This document shows, in pieces, positions 22,979 through 34,000 of a DNA stretch of 64,000 nucleotides. The first letter of the stretch is position 1. The number at the start of each line of letters is the position of its first letter. This DNA comes from Pyrenula massariospora (Eukaryota > Ascomycota > Eurotiomycetes > Pyrenulales > Pyrenulaceae). The DNA lies in assembly GCA_021030905.1 (NCBI GenBank), contig JAGFMI010000005.1, positions 2,232,001 through 2,296,000 on the forward strand. The letters are read 5' to 3'. The position numbers and the translations under genes were made by a program. The notes beneath the pieces were generated by a model. It had not been told where the DNA came from. It saw only the letters and a list, made by a program, of their open reading frames with translations, and ran no database searches.

Positions 22979-23983
22979 ATGTCCTTGAGAAGCTTCGTCG
23001 AGGGCATGCCAAAGGCAGAGCTTCATATCCACCTAGAAGGCGCCCTTGACCCGAAGCTAGTTCGCGAGTTGGCAGCCAGGAATAAGATGACGGTCCCTTC
23101 GTCCCTCACTGAGCGAACAGAAGGATGGGACTTTCATGATCTCACGTCTTTCCTTGCCATATACTATCCAAACATGACGGTTCTTCAGACAGAAGCGGAT
23201 TTCTGCGATCTAGCATGGTCATACTTGAGTAAAGCTCATAGTCAAAATGTTGTCCATACAGAGATGTTCTTTGATCCCCAAGCTCATACAAGTCGTGGCG
23301 TTCCTTTCGAGGTCGTTATCCGCGGTTACCGGCAGGCTATCATCAAGGCTGAGAGGGAGCTTTCTATGTCCGCATCTCTGATCATGTGCTTCCTAAGAGA
23401 CATGGATGCGGGATTTGCCATGGCCACGTTGATGTCTGCTTTACCATACAAAGATTGGATCATCGGCGTTGGCCTTGATTCAGATGAACGCGGAAATCCG
23501 CCTACGAAATTTGCTGCTGTCTTTCAGCGAGCAAGGAAAGAGGGCTTTCTAATTACCGCTCACTGTGATATCGACCAGGACAGTAGCATAGAACACATTC
23601 GGCAAGCCGTGGAAGATGTTCAAGTTGACAGAATTGATCATGGGACAAACATTGTCGAGAGTCCTCAGCTGGTTGAGAACATTCGGCGTCGTGGCATTGG
23701 TTTGACATGTTGTCCAATTTCGAATTCTATTGTGATGAGCGATTTCAAGGGTAAGGAGATATGCTCACTGCTGAAGCAAGGAGTGAAAGTGACGATCAAC
23801 TCTGACGATCCAGCCTATTTCCGAGGCTACGTGTCGGAAAATCTAATCAAGATGGTCGAAGATGCAGGATTGTCCAAACAAGAGTTGATTCAGCTCCAAC
23901 GGAATGCATTCGAGATCTCTTGGGTGTCGACAGGGAAACGAGACAGATTTATCGAGGCTTTGGATCACTATACCACGGCTTGA
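22979..23983 (+). CDS. Adenine deaminase (Aah1 type)
   Basis: Single exon, 334 residues, full length for the family. Zinc and active-site motifs: AELHIHLEGAL (H16, H18), TEMFFDPQAH, ITAHCDIDQD, DRIDHGTNIV, and SDDPAYFRGYVSEN near the C-terminus. The DPAYF(R/G)GY form is typical of fungal and bacterial adenine deaminases rather than adenosine deaminases, so the reaction is most likely adenine + water to hypoxanthine + ammonia in purine salvage, in cytosol and nucleus. In yeast the enzyme is removed by Fbox-dependent decay when growth stops; nothing in this sequence shows such control. Promoter is shared with the GST gene. Confidence 0.9.
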   Translation: MSLRSFVEGMPKAELHIHLEGALDPKLVRELAARNKMTVPSSLTERTEGWDFHDLTSFLAIYYPNMTVLQTEADFCDLAWSYLSKAHSQNVVHTEMFFDPQAHTSRGVPFEVVIRGYRQAIIKAERELSMSASLIMCFLRDMDAGFAMATLMSALPYKDWIIGVGLDSDERGNPPTKFAAVFQRARKEGFLITAHCDIDQDSSIEHIRQAVEDVQVDRIDHGTNIVESPQLVENIRRRGIGLTCCPISNSIVMSDFKGKEICSLLKQGVKVTINSDDPAYFRGYVSENLIKMVEDAGLSKQELIQLQRNAFEISWVSTGKRDRFIEALDHYTTA

Positions 23984-25376
23984 CGAAATAGGGGCCTGTC
24001 ATTTGCCATGCTCTTTTCGTATCAAAGTAACAGGCGGGAATGTCCGCGAGCTAACAGCGATTTGATAAGTTTTAAATTGAACCCGGAAGTTCTGCAAACA
24101 CTTTGGGAAGTCTTATTTGGGAGGCATTCCCACATTACCAACATATCACGACTAGTGCGGACATTGGTTCTTCTATCTTCCAAGCAAGGATTCAAGACTC
24201 CAAGTTTCTGTCTTCGACAAGAACGGGACTATGGTTGAGCGAAGTTACGCTGGCTACGAATAGGAAGGTTATAGGAGAGGTCTTTCTGCGTCGGAACAAC
24301 AATACCCATGGTCGCTAATCCTTGACCAATCCATCGAAATGTGCCAAATACCCTTACTATCTTAAGTCATTCTATCGGTTTAGGCGGCAACATCTCTTTG
24401 AAATATTCCCTGTCTGTCTTCCCAGTCTGCGGGGCTGGTCGTTCTCGCATTTCACGTATTCGGATGTCTCAAGATGGACAAGCTTGTGCAGACACGGAGC
24501 GAGCTGAGATAGGAGAAGTGAGTCGCTTAGCTAATGAATGGGAAGGGTAAAGAAGGGCCGAGACGGGCTCGCTTTCCACGACAGTAGAGGTGGAACCTAA
24601 ACGGAACTCCTTTTTGTTCGCGGCTAGAGATCGTGGCTGCCAAGATGAAGACTTCTGGGTCACTGCGGACACCTTAGATGAGAGACTCCGTGTGTTCATG
24701 GCGAGGTTTATTTTTTGGACCCTTTGCTAGCTTCCTATACATTACTCACGGGATAAAGAAGGGCGGGCCTTTCTCAGAATTTCATCTCAACGTTTCGTTT
24801 CCACGTGACATGTTACGGGCGATGAGCCCCAATCCGAGGAGGAGAAGGTCTAAGTGTATCATGGTTTACCGGGAAAATAAATTTGTGGGATGAGAGCGTG
24901 TTGTCTTTACACTACGAGCGTAGACAGAAGCAATCCTAATTGAAAGGTACAATAAACCTCCTGCAAAATGGCGCTGGAGCACAAACATCTCGCTTCCGGC
25001 CGCATTACTAGGATCATAAGCGAGAAGCGCCTCGTCAGGCTGAACCAATCGCTGGCTACCATGGCTTGATGACGAGGCTGTGTAGCTTGGGCTGTGGCGC
25101 AATCTCTCGCTAGGTATGACACGGGCGGGCCCCCGCGCGTCATTGCCCAGTCGCATCCTGTGCACCAGACCAGAGGCAGGATCATGGTGATGATATGTCC
25201 AGCCCGACCATGCGCCACAGGGACCAGAGTATTAGAATCTCTCTCAATTCATCTTCCTTTTCATCGCAACGTGTCTTTTTCCTTGAAATTTGACAACTCT
25301 TTTCTGTGTTATTTCTACCAGAACACTACCCTCCACACAAGCAATCAACCTGACAGAGCTTCTTTTCCTTCAAACC
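23984..25376. other. 1.4-kb intergenic region
   Basis: 3' flank of adenine deaminase and 5' region of annexin. Short frames on both strands (for example 24008-24238 and 24866-25165) lack family resemblance and splice-compatible partners. CT-rich leader sequence precedes the annexin ATG from about 25240. Nothing else seen. Confidence 0.5.
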
Positions 25377-26745
25377 ATGAGCTATCCTCCAAACCAGGGC
25401 GGCTATCCTGGATACCCACCTCCTAGTCGTACGTACCCTCCTCCCTTATTTTCTGCTGCTAGATCAATATCACCTGACCAGCTCTATAGACTCTCCACAA
25501 CCTGGGTATGGTCCCCCTTCAGGGCAGTATGGCTCCCCATCACCGCATCCGCCTCAGCCACAGCAGCAAGGGCAATGGGGTCAACCGCCGGCCGGTTATC
25601 AAGGCGGTTATGGCGGCCCTCCATCACATCAAGGACAGCCACAGTATCCCTCGAACCAAGGATATAACGAGTATCCTCAGCAAGGAGGTTATCCACCAGC
25701 TCCACAGCAGCAAAACTTTCAGCCGCAGAATTTCGGTCCGCCCCAGGGGCAGTTCCAGGGCGGGTATAATGCGCAACCGGCCCATGCCTCTCCCGGCTAC
25801 GACCCACGCGTGGTAGCTCAAGGGAATGCGAGTGTCGACGCTGATAAGCTGCGCGGCGCAATGAAAGGCTTCGGCACGGATGAGAAAGCACTAATTGCCA
25901 TCTTGTCAAAACCTGATCCTCTCCAAATGCGACTCTTAAATCAAACATATTCCCAGCGTCACCCTGGCCGAAGCTTGGAACGTGATATCGAAAAGGAAAC
26001 CAGTGGCTATTTCCGTGAAGGTCTTCTAGCTCTCGCGCGGGGGCCTCTTTCTCAGGACGTTCACAATATGAACAAGTCAATCAAGGGCCTCGGGACGAAA
26101 GAGAGCGTGATGAACGATGTCTTGCTTGGTCGAAGTAATGCCGATCTCCGCGCAATCAAGCAGTCTTACTATGAAATCTACCACCATACCCTTGAAGCTG
26201 ATGTCAAGAATGATCTTAGCCTCAAAACCGAACGACTTTTCTCCATGGTTTTAGCTGCTAACCGCGCCGAGGAATCTGCTCCTATCATCCCTCACGAGAT
26301 TGATCGGGCTGTCGATGACCTGCACAGATCCATGGAAGGCCGTGTCGGCACGGACCAAATCACAGTCTGCTCGATCCTCAGCTCTCGATCCGACGGGCAA
26401 ATCCGCACAATCGCCCACGCGTTCCATTCAAAGTACCATATCTCCCTCGAAGATTCCATATCCAAAGAATTCTCCGGCCACATGCGCGACGCCCTTGTCC
26501 TCATGGTTCGACGGGCCACAGACCGAGCAATGTCTGACGCTGTGCAACTCGAAGACGCAATGAAAGGTATCGGAACCAAAGACGATCTACTGGTTAACCG
26601 CGTGGTGAGGGTGCATTGGGACCACGCACACAAAGATCAAGTGAAGAAGGCTTATGCACATCGGTACAAGAGAGATGTGATTGAGCGGATCAGAGGAGAG
26701 ACGAGGGGTGATCAAGAAAGGTTGTTGATTGCTTGTCTCGTGTGA
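25377..26745 (+). CDS. Annexin
   Basis: Two exons (25377-25428 and 25490-26745; donor GTACGT, 61-nt intron), 435 residues. The N-terminal ~125 residues are a low-complexity Pro/Gln/Gly/Tyr tail (NQGGYPGYPP, PPQPQQQGQWGQ, PPAPQQQNFQPQNFGPPQ), as in animal annexins VII/XI. Then four annexin repeats: MKGFGTDEKALI, IKGLGTKESVMN, MEGRVGTDQITV and MKGIGTKDDLLV, each followed by the helical DLRAI/QIRTI-type segment. Annexins bind acidic phospholipids with calcium and act in membrane organisation, repair and traffic in the cytosol. Repeats 1, 2 and 4 keep the G-x-GT calcium loop; repeat 3 has a one-residue change (GRVGTD). The Tyr/Gly/Gln tail could support self-association. Confidence 0.93.
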
Positions 26746-27689
26746 TGGATCAATCTGCTGACTTGTGCGGTGCGGAAGCTTTTATGTTGCATGTCTCACT
26801 TAACGATCAGACAAGGTGGTGCTCTATGGTCGAGCAATGGCGTTTCTGAGGGATCACGACTCAACACGGTCAATTTCTAGTTGGAGGGTGGTTTTCTATC
26901 TTTCATGGCGCAACAAATCCTACCCGAACGGCGTTTTACCTGTCATCTATCGATCCCGAAATGCGGCGGAATCCCTTCTACTTTCGGTATTGGACAATTT
27001 TCCATATGCTTCAAATGGACGAAGTGTTTTCATTCTCGGTGTTCACACCACCACGTCTGTCATATTGCAGACTTTAGTCGTCATTGAGAGATAATTGATG
27101 ACCTTCCTCCGTGCCTCGTCACGTGGATTCTGCATGTCTCTCAGATCCCTGGACATACGCACTACACTGTATCTTATCATCTCGCAAGCCCTTTTCTTCT
27201 CTATAAATTGACTTGCCTAATCGTATGTGTAAAGCGTATTGAACTTTTAAGCACCTACGCCTATGCTTCCTTTAAGTTTTTCCCACCGTGACATTTCCAC
27301 CACAACCTGGACCGCTGGCCTTGGTTTTTTAGGAGCTTTAATTGACCTCTTGAATTTAGATCTAGGGAAGAGGGTGCTCTTGAGCGGACCAAATCCCGGT
27401 TCTCCATTGCTGAGGTTATAGCTCGGAGTGAAGTTGCTGGTTTGCGATGTAGACTGAAGCTGATTACTGCGTGGTAGCGCAGAGATGCTCGAAGAGACCG
27501 GCCTCCTGAACAACAGCTTCGTGACTATACGATGAGGAGGTGGTTGTCCTGATCCGGGATGAGGAGAGAATTGATCAATTGATTGATCCTATCTGTATGG
27601 ATTCGTCAGCTGGGATCGACATCTCTCGATCCTGCACGCGCTCTAAGCTAGTCGGAGATTCTAAGCCCAACAGACGCACAGTCTTCTGC
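26746..27689. other. Intergenic with one possible small minus-strand frame
   Basis: Between annexin and the AAA+ gene, tail to tail. A minus-strand frame at 27247-27513 encodes 88 residues, Ser-rich then basic (PRSKFKRSIKAPKKPRPAVQVVVEMSRW). It has protein-like composition but no known family, no upstream ATG in good context and no visible splice partner, so I do not call it a gene. Confidence 0.4.
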
Positions 27690-29731
27690 TCAAGAAAAAT
27701 CCTTGTCCTTCTCAATAGCCATCACCTTCCTAACATGCTCCCTATTTACCACGCCTTTCTCATCCCACCTCGTGGCCAACATTCTCGCCGTCTTGAGCAC
27801 ATTCTTGATCTGCCTCCCATTCAGCTCCTCCTTCGCCAAGTCCGCCAAATCCCCTTCCGCCAACGCACTTCCCCCTTCCTGCGCGAACCTCCCCCAAATC
27901 TTCCGCCTGCTCTCAAACGTCAGCTCCGGATACCGCATCGCGACGTGAATCCGCGAATGGAATGCATCGTCGATATTCCTGATGCGGTTCGTCGTCAAGA
28001 ACAGAATCCCCTCATAGTACTCCAGCATGCGCAGGAAGATGCTGACCATCTTGTTCCGCTCGAGATCGTGCGTGTCGCGCTGCTCGAGAAACACGTCCGC
28101 CTCGTCGAGCAGCAGCACCGCGTTCCACTTGGCCACCATCTCCAGGATCGTGGACAGCGCGTCCTCGATCCCCGACGGGTCGAGGCCCAGGTCGCCGGCC
28201 GACATCATGTACAGGGGCACCTGCATGTTCTCCGCGACGGACTCGGCGGTGAGGGTCTTGCCGACGCCGGGCGGGCCGGAGAGGAGGAGGATCATGCCGC
28301 GGCCCTTGCCGGCGATGATGTCGTCGAATTTGTCTTTGTTGCGGACTTGGGACTCGACGAAGGCGAGGATTAGTTCTTTTTGTTCGGAGGGTAGGACGAG
28401 CGAGGAGAAGGCAGTTGTGGAGAATGTGATAGGCTGGATGATGTTGACAAAGAAATGGAGCCACTTCTTCGTTTTGAGGGCGTAGCCGCGTACGTATGGA
28501 ACGCAGAGCAGGAGTTCTTTTTCGTCGAGGGATCGATGGGCCGGTTTGCTAAGTGTCTCTTCGGGCTCGATATCCAAGTCGTCGTACATGTCCTCGTCTT
28601 CTTCGTTGGCGTGGCCGTTGACAGAGGATACGGGGTTGGCCAAAGGCGAGAAGGCAACGGCGTTATTCGGGAGGAATTTGTTGTGCGCGTCGGTATCGAT
28701 GATGATGCGTGAGTCGACTGAATGTTTGATCTGGACGCGATGAGAAGCGGCTATGTGATCTACATGACATAACTTACCATCCCACATTTTCCGTATCCAA
28801 GGGCAACACCTTTGTACGCCATGTAATGGTAGCCTTTGAATGATTCGAAGATCCGGCCGCGCTGGAGTAGTCGCATTTCAAGTTTCTCCTTCTCAGCATG
28901 AAAGTCCAGCGGATAGTATGGAAGGCGAGTGATCTTAATGGTTCCAGGAAATCCATAAATCATGAGATACTCATCTTTGCTCCCGAACTTATCTCCGTCC
29001 CAGTCCACGCACCAGCAGCGCAATTGTAGATATGGAACGCCATTGTTGCAGCCCTGCTGGTAGCTGTTCAGCTGGTAGGCACGTTCATAGCCATTTGAGG
29101 TTCCATAGACGAGGCAACCCGGCTCGAAAATGGTCCACATATACCCAAAGTCGATGACTCCGTTGGCCACAAGATCAAGCTTGGCGGCAATAGTCTCTTT
29201 CAATTCTTCTTTCAGTATCTCATAAAGAAGAGCAAGGTGCGCTTTCATTTCGCACTCTTCCATACTGTCAAGGACATCGACAAATTTGAGCCATCGGTGA
29301 ACAAAGGGCGCAAAGGGTGGATTGAAAGTTAGCTTTTCCAAACTGGTCGTAATGCCCGGATAATCTTCGAGAATGATGCCAAGGGCTTTACGCAAGAGCG
29401 GCGACTGGACCTGGATGGACTGGATCTGGAGCTTCTTCTTACCATCAAGACACTTGGTATTGCGGACGAGCAAAGCGTACTTGGCAGTCTCACTGTTCTC
29501 AACAGGGTCGGAGAGATTCTTGGGATACTCGTCGGTCCAGATCAAATTGCCGTCATCGTCCTTCTTTTGGTAGAGATCGATCTTATCGCAAATCATGCCC
29601 TTGGGCTCAGTCTTACCATTTTCGATAGCATCATTCAGCTCACCATTCGCTGGCTTTCTTTGGCCTGTGAGGACAATAGCATCGTCGCCATTTCTGTTGG
29701 ATGAACGGGCTGTTTGCTTGGTACGGACCAT
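27690..29731 (-). CDS. AAA+ ATPase with DUF7025-like region and histone H3-like N-terminus
   Basis: Two exons (29731-28778 and 28730-27690; GTAAGT donor, 47-nt intron), 664 residues. The N-terminal half (about 40-330) is the region found in front of many fungal AAA ATPases (WLKFVDVLDSMEECEMKAHLALLYEILKEEL, GVIDFGYMWTIFEPG, CWCVDWDGDKFG, ITRLPYYPLDFHAEKE). The C-terminal half is a single AAA module: Walker A GPPGVGKT (470-477), Walker B AVLLLDEADVF (522-532), sensor TTNRIRNIDDAFHSRI with the arginine finger, and a C-terminal lid. Members are thought to be remodelling ATPases; substrates are unknown. Oddity: the protein starts M-V-R-T-K-Q-T-A-R-S-S, nearly the histone H3 tail. This ATG is the first in the frame and follows a stretch without ATG, so the start looks firm. 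Confidence 0.9.
29699..29731 (-). other. Histone H3 tail-like coding segment
   Basis: Codons 1-11 of the AAA+ ATPase. If Met1 is removed (Val at position 2 permits it), the exposed end is V-R-T-K-Q-T-A-R-S-S, against A-R-T-K-Q-T-A-R-K-S in histone H3: residues 2-8 and 10 are identical. This covers the Lys4 reader, writer and eraser contact region. The identity is seen directly; any function is inference. Confidence 0.85.
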
Positions 29732-30475
29732 GTTGGATTTTTCTCTGTCTCGAAAGGCTATAATGAAAATGAAATGGGAAGAAAGAGGCAGATCACAAGG
29801 TTGGATCTAGGTCGTAAATGTATTGCTCGAATCCTAAGCAACGAAGACGAAGCCTTGTCCTCAGCGATATTCAATTTGAATGTTTGGAGGGGGATACGAA
29901 AGACGGATTAAAGAGTAGAGGAAAAGGAAAACTGAGAAGTCAGTCTGGGGGCGGATGATTTTTTATCGACTTGAGGGGTGCGAAAGATGGCCAATCTCGA
30001 CCAGGCTGCAGTTTGCCAAATGCTCGCAGTCCTCAACAGTTGCGCAGGCACCCGTTATTGTACTACCTACCATGTGTAATATAGTGCAAGGCAGAATCAG
30101 GGTCCGAAGCCCATCAAGTCGAGCCCCTATCTTCGCGGGCGGGGCGGGATGGAGGTGGCTGCCTGCACGCGGGGACTCTCCCATTCGTCGGAAGAAGATC
30201 AGTGTGTGCCTCTGGTTCCATGCAAAATGTCAATTCAGCCAATATTACATGGGCAGCGCCTAGTTAGTGGCACAGGCTGCTAGGATGACAGTGATAACGA
30301 GGACAAGGTGAGGCAGAGATCAGCGATCGTTGGATGTGCCCCTGGCAAGAAATTTAAACCCAAGCCCTAATTTCCGTATATAGAGTTGGAGGAACAACAA
30401 CGCAGCGTGTGAAACAACTCTGACTAGCATGAGCATCACATATGACAGAAGTGCCACCTGCGCCGTCCTATACAA
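29732..30475. other. Intergenic: AAA+ promoter side
   Basis: Upstream of the AAA+ gene and downstream of the small unknown gene. A CATTTTCATTATAG just before the AAA+ start on the minus strand looks like a 3' splice site, so a 5'UTR intron is possible. No coding frame is supported. Confidence 0.4.
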
Positions 30476-30990
30476 CTAAGGTGCCTTCTTCGTGACGGAC
30501 TCATCCCTACTATCGTTCACTATGACAAGGAGGTCCGCCTCAGCATTCTTTACATAGTCCGTCAGATGTAGGCTTGTATTCGTCCACCCAACGAAGACGC
30601 CATCCGCATCGTGCTCTAGAAAAGGATAGCCGTCCTCTTCTTTGACCAGCCAATCACTATCATAAATCACACAGTGCAATTTATGCACAACATCTTCAAG
30701 ATGTTCTCTCATTTTAGTGCCAGCCGGATCTTCCGGCCTACCGAGGAAGCTGTGGTAGCTGCCGTCGATCCGGTGACGGTACGTGGGATTTGCAGCATGC
30801 TAGGATGGTCCAAATTGGCTGCCAATGGTACCAATATGACACCCGGGTACGGAGCAGACAGAATTGTTAAACGGTGCCTAAGCTCAATCCAAGGATGCTC
30901 TAAACGCAGATTCTCCATTCGACAACCTGTGGCTTTGCAGGTTTCTAGGTCAAGTTTTATAGAACCTGGCATAAAGGAAAAGTAGTTCAT
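30476..30990 (-). CDS. Small unknown protein directly downstream of the NLR
   Basis: A minus-strand frame is open from 30799 to the stop at 30476 and reads as a sensible protein (ending ...LEDVVHKLHCVIYDSDW, EEDGYPFLEHDADGVFVGWT, DYVKNAEADLLVIVND). Just before it sits an acceptor-like CCTAG. An upstream frame starting at ATG 30990 (MNYFSFMPGSIKLDLE, LRLEHPWIELRHRLTILSAPYPG) can be joined in frame by a 41-nt intron 30800-30840, the size of other introns here, though its GTCATA donor is poor. The joined product would have 157 residues. I recognise no family. The ATG lies about 20 bases after the NLR stop on the same strand, an unusually tight tandem spacing for a fungus. A broken gene is the main alternative. 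Confidence 0.42.
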
Positions 30991-31011
30991 CCGCCTTCCA
31001 CACAAATGGTG

Positions 31012-34000
31012 TTAGAGAATGAAGCTTTGTTGGCCGCAATAGGGCCGATCTTTTTTCAATTTGACAGGAAGGGTCAGCACCTTCCTCGGCTTCCTCGCGG
31101 TCCCGAATATTTCAGATCCTGCTCCACTACTTTGTCTGCTTGGAGCGGGTTCTTCTCGCGGCACATCAGCTCGCCAAATCTCAAATGTGCCAAAAGGTTC
31201 TTTGCCTGGCTTTCCCCAAGAGCCTCCGATACATGTCCGCTTATTCAGATTCTCGTGAAGAAATCCGGAATAATGCCACACCCAATTGTGTTCCTTGTAT
31301 GTTTTGATCAAGCTGATCCGACTGTTACTCGTTACGATCCCTTCAAAGTCAAACTCTCCAATACCATCGGTGCCGATACCGAACAACGGCATGTGGTCTG
31401 TTTTTGCTACTTTCGCAAAGGAATTCGACGGAAAAAATCGAATGCGCATCCTAGCAGCGTTTTGCGTTTGGCCAGGGTAGCCAGGAGCCGTGGGAGATGC
31501 ATAGAAATAGCCAGTCCAAAAACCTCCCATCAGCGATTCAAGAGAAGATTCGCCGCGGAATTTGGAATCTGGAGTGATCGCTTCTTTTGGGGATTCTTTG
31601 GCCCCGTTCTGGATAAGGTAGTTGGCTATGGCCGTCGACCCGTTGTCTCTAGCTATTTTGAGAGCAGTGCCAAAATAGGACCCTCGAGCATTCACATCGG
31701 CGCCAGCAGCAACCAAGGCTTTTACACAGCCCAAACTTTTGCCCACCACCGCCGACCGTAAAGCTGTACCGTGAATTCCTGCAACGATGTTTACATCAGC
31801 ACCAGCCTTGATCAGTTTCCGCACATTAGTTAACAGTCCATGCTTTGCTGCGCCATTTAGTGCGGTTCCGTGCCCTCCGTGGATCTTGTTAACTTTTGCA
31901 CCAGCCTTCAAGAGATCCTGTAAAATTACATCGTATCCCCGGATAGCTGCTCCAGTCAATGGGGGCCCATAGTTCCACTTATTAACTCCATATGGTTTGG
32001 TAGTAGTTGACACTGTCTTAGCCTCTGGGTCAGGAGCAAAGTCGCTTTCGGAAGGAATGCGTCTTGGTCGCGCGAGATCTTCCGCAGAGAGAAGCCTCAA
32101 TGTTCGAGTGCGCAATTCTGTTTCAAGAACGGGTTCACCCCGTGGAGATCCTTCCTCATCGATGTCTTTTGCATCGACTTCCCACTCAGGATCTCCGTCG
32201 AAGTTGACATCTACTTTTTCTGCCAAAAGCATTCTGACAATGTCAGTTTTCCCAAGCCAGGTAGCAGTTTGTAGCGGCGTGCCACGCGTCGCTTGTATAT
32301 CTAGACTCACCCCATGGGCGAGCAAAACTCTCACAGCACCTATTCGGTTGTTGAAAATAGCCCGATGAAGCGGTGTCCCCCAGTCGTTGATTATATTGTC
32401 ATATTCTCTGTTCTTCACAACCTTCAGCAAACAACTCAAGGAGTCTTCTCTCCCGTCATTGGCAGCCCAGGAGAGCGCGTAGACTAGCTCACCACGGGCG
32501 ATAGTAGCTGCATACGATGACAAAAGATCCACTGGACCCACACGAGCAACGCACACGGCTCGTGGATAAGTGTACATCCAAAGACACTTTGTGCAATACT
32601 TGCGATACGTGTCAAAATATTCAGGCTCTTCTGTCCCTAGAAACCTTCTTAGAAGTGCGATTGGCCGATCCTTGGGGCTCGCATTAGATACATGGTCGAT
32701 CCAGTATCCAATAGCGTAGTTGAGAAAAGAATTGGAGTCCTTCCACTTCTGCATTTCAGCTTCGGTTGGCATGTCGAAGTATTGTTCGAACATCAGATAT
32801 TTCAGGCATCGAGTTGCCATTTGTGCGTGGAATTTGGACGTATCCAAATAGAAACCTTGGGTAGGGGAAGCACCAAGGCGACACTGTTCGGAGCGGAGAT
32901 AGTCAATGATCGATTGATGGGACACAGCAGTCTGGGAGGCCATATTTCGGGCATCAAATCGGACCAGCCTCCCACAGGCGGAGAGTATCACTCGAAGATT
33001 CGTTAGGGCTGACGGATTTAGCCGGTTTTGTGAGTCGTCAATAGCCAGCGCTTCTTGCAGCTGTCTCGCTTGTAATGCCTTGGTGGTTCTAGTACTCGCT
33101 AGTATTTGAAGCGTTCGCTGCGCGAGGGCACAGAAGACAGTGCCACGATCGGCAATGCCTTTGAGCATTGCCTGATATGTCGCGGACAGGTCTGGCGGGA
33201 GTTTATCGAGAGACCGACGCACCTCGACGGCATTCGGCAGGTAACTGATGTGGTCTATTTGGCAGACTGCCCATTGGAACATTCCGGCAGCGTCCTTCAC
33301 TATCCTTTCGGCAACCTCGTTGCGCAAGGTAACATTTGCCAGGATGCAGCAGTCGGGAAGCGCTGCCCGACGTGCTAATTCATTTACGACATACTGTCGA
33401 AGATCAGCTTGGTTGAGATCATTGATCCATAATCGTTGGCAATCAGCCATTTCCTTTTGTATGCCGGCATCTTCTCTACTGCTGAAAAGAAGTCGGATGT
33501 TTTCAGATTGTTTTGTGAGATCACGTAGTACCTTTGCAGCCTGTCCGGGGTTCACGCATTCATCCAGAGCGTCAACAACGACGTACATCATGCCATATCG
33601 CTGACAGATGGCAACTAAGAGATTGGAGAGTTTATTCTTGATATCCTCCAGAAGCTGCGATTCCCCCTCTTCGCTAAGCTCCCTTTGAAATTCTTTAGCA
33701 AACATATTGTACAGAGCAGAGTCTCGTGCTAAAAGGCAGCGGAGCAGGCCACCCAACACATTTTTCTCCGCCGTCGTTCCGGCGTCATTGAAATCACAGT
33801 AAAAGTAGGCGATAGCTGCCCCGGCGTCCACTGTATTGGAAGAATTTTCGGCAAGATAGTCAATTGCGCGGGAAGTCAGTACGGTCTTACCAGATCCAGC
33901 AATTCCAGATAACCAAAGAATTTGTTGCTTTCCCTTCGTCCAATCTAAGAATGTATTCCCCGTGATCATCCATTCACCAGTGCCTTTCTCCCGCTGATCT

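Noticed and set aside
27247-27513. 88-codon minus-strand frame after the AAA+ gene
   Set aside because: Protein-like composition, but the AAA+ frame has its own stop and no intron links the two.
28012-28485. Frames of ~150 codons on both strands
   Set aside because: They are shadows of the AAA module of the ATPase gene, whose motifs are clear in the other frame.
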